Origin: Bathymodiolus brooksi
Lineage: Eukaryota > Mollusca > Bivalvia > Mytilida > Modiolidae
Length of the DNA stretch: 64,000 nt
Direction: 5' to 3'
Assembly: GCA_963680875.1 (NCBI GenBank)
Contig: OY804577.1
Span: 102,559,906 to 102,623,905 of the forward strand
Each line of letters opens with the position of its first letter. The stretch's first letter is position 1. Positions 22,901 to 34,900 of the stretch are shown here, one piece after another. Under the pieces are notes generated by a model. The model was not told the DNA's origin, made no database searches, and worked only from the letters and a program-made list of their open reading frames with translations. Both the position numbers and the translations under genes were made by a program.

Positions 22901-25900
22901 GTATTATCAAGAGAAAACCACCAACCTTCCAGAATTCACTGACAACTTTATCACATAAGGAAACTGTATTACCAAGAGAAAACCACCAACTTCCAGAATT
23001 CACTGACAACTTTATCACATAAGGAAACTGTATTATCAAGAGAAAACCACCAACCTTCCAGAATTCACTGACTACTTTATCACATAAGGAAACTGTATTA
23101 CCATGAGAAAACCATCAACCTTCCAGAATTCTCTGACAACTTTATCACATAAGGAAACTGTATTACCAAGAGAAAACCACCAACCTTCCAGAATTCACTG
23201 ACAACTTTATCACATAAGGTTATATCAAGCACAACTCACGATGGGCAGAAGTTGAACTGGCAAACCTCAATGGTGATAGTAACTACCATTCAATCGTAGC
23301 CACAGAAGGATCAATAAATATAGAATTATGCCAGGTTTGGAGATCAAGACAGACTTATTCACTAGTATTGCAGCTAGTTGGATAGGACGAGATGTGATAC
23401 TAGTGATAATGTTTGTCGAGACCTTAAAAACTGACGTTATTGTTTTTAAATTTGAAATAAGCATAAATACATTTCTTTACCATAGTAACTCATATGGTTT
23501 ATACTAAACTTTCCTGTAGCCATCAAAAGCACATCATAATATATTGAACAAAATTATAGATGAACAAAAACAAACTAATTTTTTTAAATTTAAAAGACAG
23601 AAAATAGGTGATTTGCATGTATTAATATAAGAAATATAATTCTTCAGGGAAAGAAATGAATGAGTTGATGGATGAATTGTTAGAAGCCTATCAAGATACA
23701 GATATAATGGAAGAAGAGGAAAAAGAATTACTGAAAAAGAAAGTCATGGAAACAGTTAGATCGTAAGTAAATAGACATATATAGATATACTGATAGATGT
23801 ATGATGGGAAAAGAGAGTCGTAGAAATTCAATATAATGTATACTGAAAATGTTGATATCGTGTTTAAGGAAATCTATCGTATCCGTTAAGTATTTTGAAC
23901 GTGATTTTCTTTAAAACATTTACATCTACATTATACAATGCTCCATCAACTGTGACGACTATGCATCGACATGAACAGACCATATATTAATGTAAAGTAA
24001 TCCATAACGAGTTAGCAAAATTTTTTATTTTGATCAATAACAAACAATATTGGTGCTATTGTAAAGGGGATGCAACCCGGCACTGTGCTATGGGAAATAT
24101 TTACCAAACTTTTTGTCCGAAGCTACTTTCAACAAAATGAAGTTTTTATTTAATTTTTTCTCATTTCTGTGACATAAAACATAGTTTTCATGTTTAATAT
24201 GTTCATATTTGCGAAGGTTGTCCATTCAAAATTCTTTGAAATGCACGGGGACACTTCATATTTCTATCCACCGCATTGGTATTTTATACTCGACACCGGG
24301 TTTATATTACGACCTATTGAACTGTTTATTTATATACAGACATGTGTAAACGATAATGCTTATGCAATTAAGCAATACACTTTGAACTACAGTAGCTTTA
24401 TTCCATTGTTGCAATCTGATTTAAGGTATGACAAATAATAGCAATACACTTTGAACTACAGTAGCTTTATTCCATTGTTGCAATCTGATTTAAGATCTGA
24501 CAAATAATAACTACATTTTTGACTGCCAGTGTCCATGACAATATACGTTTTGGCTATATTTTCATTATCTAGCTATATCGTGGCTTTATCAGTTCTCGAT
24601 AGTAATCTATTCTCGATAGTTTTGCACGTGTGCAATTTGATAGATTTTGCGAAATCGCAAGTGTCTTCTGTTCGCTTGGATTTTACCTACAGAACACCAC
24701 CTCGCTTGATCAAAGCAAACAAATCACCATGTTAAGTATTATATATACAGTTATATATGAGCTAATATTGGCAGAGACATCTTTCTTCTGCTGAAGATTA
24801 CACAAATATGAGTTATTACAATTTGTGTGGTATTAGATCACAGCACAGTGATATTTTAAAAGGAAAAAGGGGGGGGGGGGGGGTACTTATATAAACAAAA
24901 TTACAGGTGTGCAAAACTTAGTCAAGATAGACAGAAATAAATATTTGACATTGAATAGATGTCCTTTAGGTAATTATGAATAATAGAAAACAGAACAAAT
25001 TAGATTAGACAACTTTATAACTATTTACAAAATTTGAGCAGGGTAACTTCAGAGGGGTCACGAAACAATGTTTCGATTAATCACAATTAACTTCTCCCAG
25101 AAGTCTGCCCACTTCTCCCTGTGAGCTCCCTGAAAGAGAAGTCACTTCTCCCTCTAAGTTGAAAGTAGTGGGAGCCCTGGAAAGGCTTCTCATTTAAATG
25201 AGGACATGATAGACTATGATCAGGTTCTTATTAGGAGTGTTGAGTGTTTCATGGTAATATAGCAATATTTTAGTTATATCATGGGGGTCAGTTTTATTGG
25301 TGGAAGAAATAGGATTACCCTGAGAAAACAACTGTCCTGTCATAAGTCACTGATAAACTTTGTCGCATAATGTTGTATCAAGTACACCTCACCATGAGCA
25401 GGAATCAATTTAGCAATTTTTTAGTTATGTTGTGGCATTCAGTTTTATTGTTGGAAGAAATAGGAGTACCTTGAGAAATTGACTGTCCTGCCTTAAACCA
25501 CTGACAAACTTTATCACATAATGTTGTATCAAGTACATCTCTCCATGAGCAAGAATCAAGCTCGCCACTGAAAAAGGTCACCACTTTAGTGTTGATAGGC
25601 ATCGATTGCATTTGATCATCGCAATGACATATTGATTGATTGATGTTTAACACCGACTTTAGCAGTATTTTAGCTATATCGTGGAGTTGCAATAACTGAA
25701 AGATACATAATAAAAATCAAGAAAATGTGATTTGGAACGAATTCCATAGCAACATAAAACTGTAACAATAAAATCATTTAAATGACAAAATGTTTTTCTT
25801 TAATCTTTCTGTATATACAGATCTTCAAAGAAATCAACAAAGACAACAACAACAAATAATGAAGTAGGATTAACAGAATCACAGAAATTACAGCTGGATC

Positions 25901-28900
25901 ATCAGATGAGGAAGGTAAAACTAGGGTTAAATTTGTATCACATTCTGGTTACATTTTGAATGCTATCTAGATTTGTTAGTACCTATGAATTTGGTTTTCC
26001 GGCTGCCTATGAATAATAGTTTTATTTTTACCTATGAAATTGGTTTTTCGTGCTAACTCGGAATACTGCTTTTTTCAGTACCTCTGCATCTGATTTTCAT
26101 GGTACTTCTAAATACTGGCTAGCTAAGTACTTCTTAATCTGATTTTCTAGGTTGTCCTTTATATACAGGTTAAAATTACATGTATATGCACTATTCATTT
26201 CTGGGAAAATGAGGCTGTAATTTATAGGCAGCAATTTGCTATATAGAGGTGACCTTTAAGGCAGGTTTAATTGTATTTATTTCCTTTCATTCCCTAAAGT
26301 TTTGATTATATTTTTTACAGTTTTATATCTAGAAGAGGGAGGGGGTTATGGTGTTTAATGCCTCTTTCAACAATATTTATATCTAGACTACAGTATATAA
26401 AGGCCACTCAATGGAACCTGAAAATGATGCCTCTATATACATTTTAAAATTATATGCACTATTCATTAATGTGAAAAATGATTCTGTCCTTTATAGACAG
26501 TGATTTAATATATAGAGGTGCCATTTATAGCAGGTTTGGCTGTATATGCATTTTAACATATTGCATAAGTACATTGTATAACAGTGATTCCTATTCACAT
26601 TTTAGCATGTTCAGCTATTGACTCAGATGTATGTGTTGGCAGCAGGGAATTTACAAGATTACAAAGAAGTTAAAGACAGCAGTAAATTCTTACTGGTACG
26701 AAACGAATAATACCTTATATAAGATATAATATGGCAGGGAATTCTTTTATCAAATAATTTATAAATTCCTCCCTTTGGCTTTGATTTCTACACATGATAA
26801 CATTTAATATCAAGCAACAAGTGTAATAGAAAGATATTATCACTGTTTTATAATGTGATGTACTGACATCACTACCAAATCATTGATGAATATATTATGT
26901 TTTGCTTGAAAAGGACTTCTCATAATATATTGCATCACAGGTTTCACTTTCAATGTGATATTGCTCTGAGAAATCCATTATCGCAAAACAAAGCAACAAA
27001 TAGTATACATTTCCTGGATGGACGGCAGATTTCAAAGGTGAATATATCATAATTATCAATTTTTGTCAAATATGATGTAAATTAGTGATATTATTAGAAA
27101 AGAAGGAACAGATTTTTTTTTACCTCAGGAGTGGTCTAGTGTAGGCATCAGTTTCAGTTGTCATATTATATGGAAATATACCAAAGCTACAGTAGAATAT
27201 AATATTCTTTTATAAGTAGAAATTGTTTTTTTAAAGATATAATAGTCTTATTTTGATGCCCTAGTTGGTATATGAATCCTAGAATTATAGTGTATACATG
27301 TAATAGTGATAAATATGGTCTTTTATTCTGATGATAAACACTGTAATCTTGAACAGTTTGGTTTAAGTTAATCATGATTTTTATCCAAACTGAACAGTTT
27401 GGTTTAAGTTAATCTTGATTTTTATCCAAACTGAACAGTTTGGTTTAAGTTAATCTTGATTTTTATCCAAACTGAACAGTTTGGTTTAAGTTAATCTTGA
27501 TTTTTATCCAAACTGAACAGTTTGGTTTAAGTTAATCTTGATTTTTATCTAAACTGAACAGTTTGGTTTAAGTTAATCTTGATTTTTATCCAAACTGAAC
27601 AGTTTGGTTTAAGTTAATCTTGATTTTTATCTAAACTGAACAGTTTGGTTTAAGTTAATCTTGATTTTTATCTAAACTGAACAGTTTGGTTTAAGTTAAT
27701 CTTGATTTTTATCTAAACTGAACAGTTTGGTTTAAGTTAATCTTGATTTTTATCTAAACTGAACAGTTTGGTTTAAGTTAATCTTGATTTTTATCCAAAC
27801 TGAACAGTTTGGTTTAAGTTAATCTTGATTTTTATCCAAACTGAACAGTTTGGTTTAAGTTAATCTTGATTTTTATCCAAACTGAACAGTTTGGTTTAAG
27901 TTAATCTTGATTTTTATCCAAACTGAACAGTTTGGTTTAAGTTAATCTTGATTTTTATCTAAACTGAACAGTTTGGTTTAAGTTAATCTTGATTTTTATC
28001 CAAACATAATTTTTAATATTTCAGTCTCATTTATGAAAGTACAGTGCATTGAACTCTAATCCGATGACATATTTCGTCTATTTTATTTTTTTAGCAGTAA
28101 AATATTAAACTTGCTATTATTTCAGAATGAGTTACACAAGTTCAGTGAAGTTAATTCAACTATGACAACATTTTCTGCTTATAAAGCCTGTAATTTAGAG
28201 GAAGCTGTTTTACTAGTTAATGATGAGAGAGAATTCACACAGATAGACCCTAGAAATATTATAGTAAATAGTATGTATGGTAAATTTATATATTTAGCCG
28301 GGATTTCACCCACTGCTAAAAATAGATCAGATACCTTTCAATATGAAAACCTGCCGTGCAATATGTCGATTAATCACAAAAAACGAATTCTTTGGTTTTA
28401 TAATACTGTATAAAAAAAACTATAAATAAAATAAAATTGTAAATAGTAAGTATGGTGGGATTATTTTATGGCAGAATTATTTAGTTAATAATAAGTATGT
28501 AGATATGTTGGATTAATATTTTTCTTTTTGGAAGAATTGTCTGTCTTTAAAAATAAAAATTTAAACAGTAATTGTCTACAAAATAACCAACAACCCCCTA
28601 CAAACCTCAGAATCTTTAAGTACAGAGAATACAACCGAAGCCTATAAATTAGTTTTGTGAACTTCAGGAAGCATGTTATTTGGACCCAACCCTTCCTTTA
28701 AGATATCTAGATCACCATTGGCTGAAGAGATACATCCACTTGTATCACCATGCTTGGTACATAATATGATGTGTATTATTATCTATAATTTTGGCATATT
28801 TCCTTTGATTTTGGGGAGTGATGTTTCCAATATCTACGAACTGACTCTGATACTGAAAATTATCTGTCAGTTTGACGTCAAGCACATTGTGACTTTACAG

Positions 28901-31900
28901 ATAAAAACAATAATGTCCGATTTGAAGGTCTTGACATACATTATCACCAGTAGCGAAAGCAAGTCCTGCTGAACTTGGTGCGATACTGATGATAATGTCT
29001 GTCTTAACCTCTAAAGAAGATGATGTTCTATATATGTATTATTGTTTTCAGACAGAAGAGTAAAGAAACAAGCAGTATCACCTTCAAAGAGAGGAAGGAA
29101 GAGTTATGTGGAGAAAGATCCAAGTTGTTTGTCTCCAGAAAAAGGCATAGAGAATATGTTGTCTAGAAATTATAAACAATTGTCAGAGAAGAAGAAAGAT
29201 ATGATATATAATGCTCTGGGAGATGAAGCCAGTAAGTACAGCTTTAGATTGTCTATTGTCATTCTGTAGAATAGACCTTGTCCACATTCCCGATATAATT
29301 CTAAAATGATGCATTTTTATACATGTTATTTCTCTTATGACTGGCAAAGGGGTACCTGTTATATCAAGAGCAATGGAAAAAACAACGAATTAAGAAATAA
29401 ATCGTGGAAGCCAGAATGTGTTGGGAGTTTTAACATGGATTAGCGGATATTAGTATTTTATCCCGAGCCAGAAGCGAGGGATAAATTTAATAATATCTGC
29501 CAATCCATGTTAAAGCTCAAAATACATTCTGGCTTCCATGATTTATTTCGATTCTGATATGTCTAAGAGTACAAATACGGTAGTATACTTTGATTGGAAG
29601 ACGGTAATTTATATTTACATTTGCGGAAAATGTCGCACACAATTTATGCTGCCAATGGAAAAGTCAGTCACATTCACTGGCGCATGTGCTAATGAGATTA
29701 TACCGAATGGATAACCTCGCTCGTTTGTTAACAAAGCGAAAGAAGGAGGTCATGTTAGAATATGGGAATCATTTTCTATATAAGATAATATAAGATCAGT
29801 TTTGTTTAAAGTCGGCATGTCAAAACAACAAATACAACACAAACTCTAGTGAGCTTTTGACAACATACACTGCACAAAAATAAATAACAGTTAAAAGGAA
29901 CAAAAGCATGCATGCAAATTAATAGTTTAAAAAGCACTAAAAAATTAGTAGATATTTAAACCTTGTTAAAAATCAGATGATAATTTCATATCAAATAGAA
30001 AATTCACAAGTTGCTTTATTAATATTTTGAACAGATTATGCAAAAAAAAAATATTATATTGATTGTATTTTACATGAAAGGAGGTCCTTTTGCCTACCTT
30101 AAAGGGAAATAACTCATGTGAAATGTATAATTTTAGAATCAAAGTCGGAAATGTGCAAATGTTCTATTCATTAAATTGTCTGACGTGTGTAATGGTTCGT
30201 ATGATGGCCTCTAATATGGTAGTTTGTGAGTTAAAGCCCCTTTTAGGTCAAACAGAAAGACTATGAAATTGGTATTTGCTGCTACTTCACTAAATATGTA
30301 GCATTAAGGAGTAAGAGAAAAGAGGTTGGCTCAGAATTAGGATACTGTCAGTGGAGCGACATGTCTACCTGCAGACTGTTGTTTCAGTGAGCTAGCACTA
30401 TAAAAGTCAAACTCTGCGTGTTGGTCTAGTACAAAACTGACATCATCAAGAAGTAGCTTGTTGTTGGCTTAGCTGAAACATTGCTTTACAGTATGCATGG
30501 TTAATTATCTCAAAATTATTGATTATTTCCTGACATCTCAGGGTGAAACATTTTTATTTTTATTTTACAGGTTTTAATGTTCCATCATCATTATTTCCCA
30601 AGAGTATTTTACCAGTTTTAACTACACAACAAAAAGAATTATTCTGGAAGAGTATGATTTTTATATATCCAGAGTATATCCCTCATGGTAGTTTTCTGAT
30701 GTCTAGAGATTTTACAAAGTCCCCCAGAGTGTGTTTTACAGAGGCAGAAGATAAGTAAGTGCAGTCAAACATGTCTATTAACGGCACTGGAGGGAACTTA
30801 AAAATATGTTCTTTATAAGCAGTTTGCCTTTATACACAGGTTATATGCACTATTCATTTAATGAATGAAATAAAAGTGTCCCATGTTTGGCTGTATGTCA
30901 CTGTGTAATATTGTATTCAGTTCAAAGTACAGTTTAAGATTAATTTAGAATTACAAATTGTTGTTTTGTTTAAGGAGATGCAGTTATATCTGTCTAAACC
31001 AGACCCTGTATAAACTGAACATTAAATGAAGTCCCAATGTATGGAATCTTTGTTAATTTAACCTGTATAATCTGAACGCCTGTCTATTCCGAACACAAAA
31101 GCTGTACTTGCATCAAATTTCTAGATGAATCCTGGACATACAAATGTATCTTTGTCTGCTTGGATATATGAACATTTACTTGTATTTACACTTGTATGAA
31201 TACAAATTTGAAAGGTCTGTGACTGTTTTAACATACACTTAATATGTTTGATCCAATATCAACCATTATAATATAATTGATGACTTAGCAGCATTTCATT
31301 TGCAATGCTTACTTGAATTTGATGAGATAATACTGGATGTGCTTCTATGGCTACTGAACTTCAAACAATGAATAAGCAGAGAGAAAAAAATAACTTACAA
31401 ACTGTTTCAACTACAATCAGTCCTGTCTTATGTGACCTTCAAAGGGAACATTGAAATAGGGTCACATAAGACATGTGGTCTCTGAATACAGGTTTAATTA
31501 ATATGAAATGCAAATTATGAAAGTGGATTGAAATTATGGTGATGTAATACAAGTTACACACGTATTGCTTAATGGAGGTGGTCACTAAAACAAGTTTGAC
31601 AGTATATAATCTCAATCGAAGAATAAGCCTTGTTGATTCAGTACTTCTTGTTCTATATTTTTAATTAAATAAGGTATGACATTGTCGTTTATTTCTTACA
31701 GTTTATTAGCATTAGGATTTGAACAGTTCAGGAGTCTACCTTTCTACAGGAGGTTAATACAGAAATTTATGTTGCCATGTAAAACAGAGGATCAAATCAT
31801 GATAAGGATTAAAAACCTAACTTCTAAGAATTCACCAGACAATCCTATGAAGGTAAAGTGTGATTGTATCACCATTAACAGAGTATAAGAATATAACAAT

Positions 31901-34900
31901 CCAGGGCAAAAATCTATGAGAAAAAAACCTTCTTGACTGGTTCAGTTATATAATTTTATACACCTTACAAGGGACAAAATATATGTTATTGTTATCATTT
32001 TATATCCATCATTGTCTTAAAGATGACAACCACATGAATTGCTACGTTATATGAATGTTTGTGGGGCTATGGTGTTTAATGCCACTTTCAACACTATTTC
32101 ATTTATATCGTGGCAGTCAATTTTATTGGTAGAGGAAACCGGAGTACCAGAGAAAACCACAGACCTGCCAAAAGTCACTGACAAACTTTATCACATAATG
32201 TTGTATCGAGTACACCTCGTCGGAGCAGGATTCGAACTCACAATGTTAAAGGTGATACACGTACAGGTAGTTATAAATAAAACTACCATACGATCACGAC
32301 CACACGATCACGACCACGATGGCCCCTCACATCTTTGTGTTTATTGATTATCAGAAATATGAGATGGATGCCACAATGGGATATAGTTTAACATATAACT
32401 CCATTTGGAAAATGTACTTGTATAAAAAGATTTGAACAGAAATGTCTGCATACTGTTTAGTTTTAAATGCAGGGAGACTGATACATACTTGAGCTTCTGA
32501 TTATGTAGTTACACATCTTCTTCTACATTTTTCATTTTACAGTGGTGTTTGAATGTTTTGTAGAAAGTGATGTCTTTGTAAACTAATGATTATGTATATC
32601 ATATCATTCATATTTAAATCAGAAATGTTAATATAGTATTTTATTTGTAGACGTATAAAATTAAGAAGAAAATGCCAGATTTTCCCCAGTGTACAGATGC
32701 ATTTGATGTGAAGGAGTTAAAACCTATTATGAAACATGATGCATTCCTTTTACCTGTATGGTGTAAGGTATGAAGCCTTGTATAAATATAATTTAGATGG
32801 TGTTTGTCTCATGTTTGTGAAGTCAACAATCACAATTTTCATCATCTCAGACATCAACATTTTGGTTAAATGTAATACTATAAAAATCTAACTAAGCATG
32901 TTGGGCTAGTTAAAAGCGAACATGATCAGTCTGTGCCAAAAATGTTTTTAACAAACTAACCTGAAAAGCATTTTAGAAGATTTTCTTTCCATTTGAATAA
33001 GCAAATTTTATGCAATTTTTCATTAGCCTGAACCAATTTTTACTAGACTGGAGCTTAGTGCTATTGGTAACTTGTTCTTGCCATGATATAGCTGAATAAT
33101 TGCCTACTTAGTGTTAGGCAAAAAAGAGTTTCAGACTTGATTTAAGCTTGTTTTATACAGGATTACTGTTCATTCATGGTTCAGGTTAGGCATGTTTCAC
33201 TGTAAATGGCTGGCTTGGCTTATGGTGTAGAAAGTCACTTTCAACAATATTTCAGTTATATCGTGGCAGTCGGATTTATTGATGGAGGAAACCGGAGAAA
33301 ACCACCAACCTGTCGCAAGTCACTGACAAGCTTTATCACATAATGTTATATTGAGTACACCTTGCAATGAATGGGGTTCAAACTCACCATTTTAGTGGTG
33401 ATAGGCACTGATTGCATAGGTAGTTGTAAATCCAATTATTATGCGATCACGACCACGATGGCCCCCTGAAATTTATCCTGCTTCTTAGTATAATATTCAT
33501 TGAGACTGGTCAAATATATTTATTACAAAAATAAGTATATCGCATATCTAAATGCAATCATCATATCACCTTCATAATTTAAATATTCCTGATGTTACGT
33601 ATGTGTTGATAGCTGTATGTATAATTCATTGAATGACCTTTGAACTTTCAGGAAATGAAGATAAGGGAGATCATTTTGTTGAGTGATGACCAATTGGAGG
33701 GCTGTAACACTATACAGAGATCAAGTAGTGTTAATATACCTGTTGTACAGAAAAGACTTGCACGGGTAATTAATTTATTAATCAGTTTAAAAAAAATATT
33801 AACATGAAAGGATGTGAATGTAAGTTGACATGAGGGAAAACCTACTGAAACTAAGGTAGAATAATTACAGAATAGCAGCACATTTATTGCTGTTCTTGAA
33901 TCACAGTCAAAAGCAAAGAAGAGCAGGATTCAATATTGTTTGTTTTATTGTGGTAATCATTGATCTTTGATTGATTGATTGATTGATTGAATTATTGTTG
34001 TTTGACATCAGGTAAGCAGTATTTCAAAATATATTCATGATGAGAAAAACAGTTAAATATTCATATTGATAACAAGATGGTAGTGAGATTGGCACTATGA
34101 ACAGATGTTTTGATTGTCTGATGATAACAAGATGGTAGTGAGATTGGCACTATGAACAGATGTTTGGATTGTCTGAAGTTAAAGGGAAGTTTTCACAAAA
34201 CTCTGCCTCGAAAAACATTCTGCAGATGACAACTCCTTAAAAGCTTTGTTATTCCCCCAACAAGAAATTGTATTTTTATCCTATCATTAGGCATGCTGTA
34301 TATATTTGGTACATTCCACACAACCAGCAGATACCCCGATTATAACAGTTGTATCATAGAACAGAGAAACTTAGTCCAATACTATAACTCCTGAGGTACT
34401 CTCATGGGGATAGAAAACAGATGTACCGTATTTTACGGACTATAGGTCGATGGGGACGATAGGTCGAATTGCTGCTTTTCGGCTAAATGTTTTGGGAAAT
34501 ACTAAGATAGGTCGAGGATGCCGATGACAACTTGGGTAAGTATCGTCACATCAAACTTTTTTTTTCTTTTTTTTTTTACATCGGTAAACATTTGTCCTAT
34601 AACGATGTTCTTCGGGAAGTATATGTAAGTATTAACTCAAGAATACTATTCTTATGTGTCATAAACGAAATAATTATGAAAATTAAATTAAATAAAATTT
34701 TGTTTTTAAACTTGTTTTTTATGAGGAGTCTGGTTTGTAAAGCCAGACATCGATGACATTCAAATCAGGCCATCTGTGGGTGTCACAATAGATGGTAAAC
34801 GGATGTTCATACAATAAAATAATCAAGCTGTCAAAACAATGTATCACCTTGTGCAGTTTTATTGACATACCTTTAAACTGTGTTTAATTAGTAGTACACA

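Noticed and set aside
21592..23218. CRISPR-like array
   Set aside because: Units are contiguous with no unique spacers; this is a tandem satellite in a eukaryotic intron. The same holds for the arrays at 14.1 and 27.4 kb.
28126..28413. Read-through of exon 12 into a longer exon
   Set aside because: The frame stays open to 28413, but only splicing at GTATGT (28271) restores the phase of exon 13 and family order.
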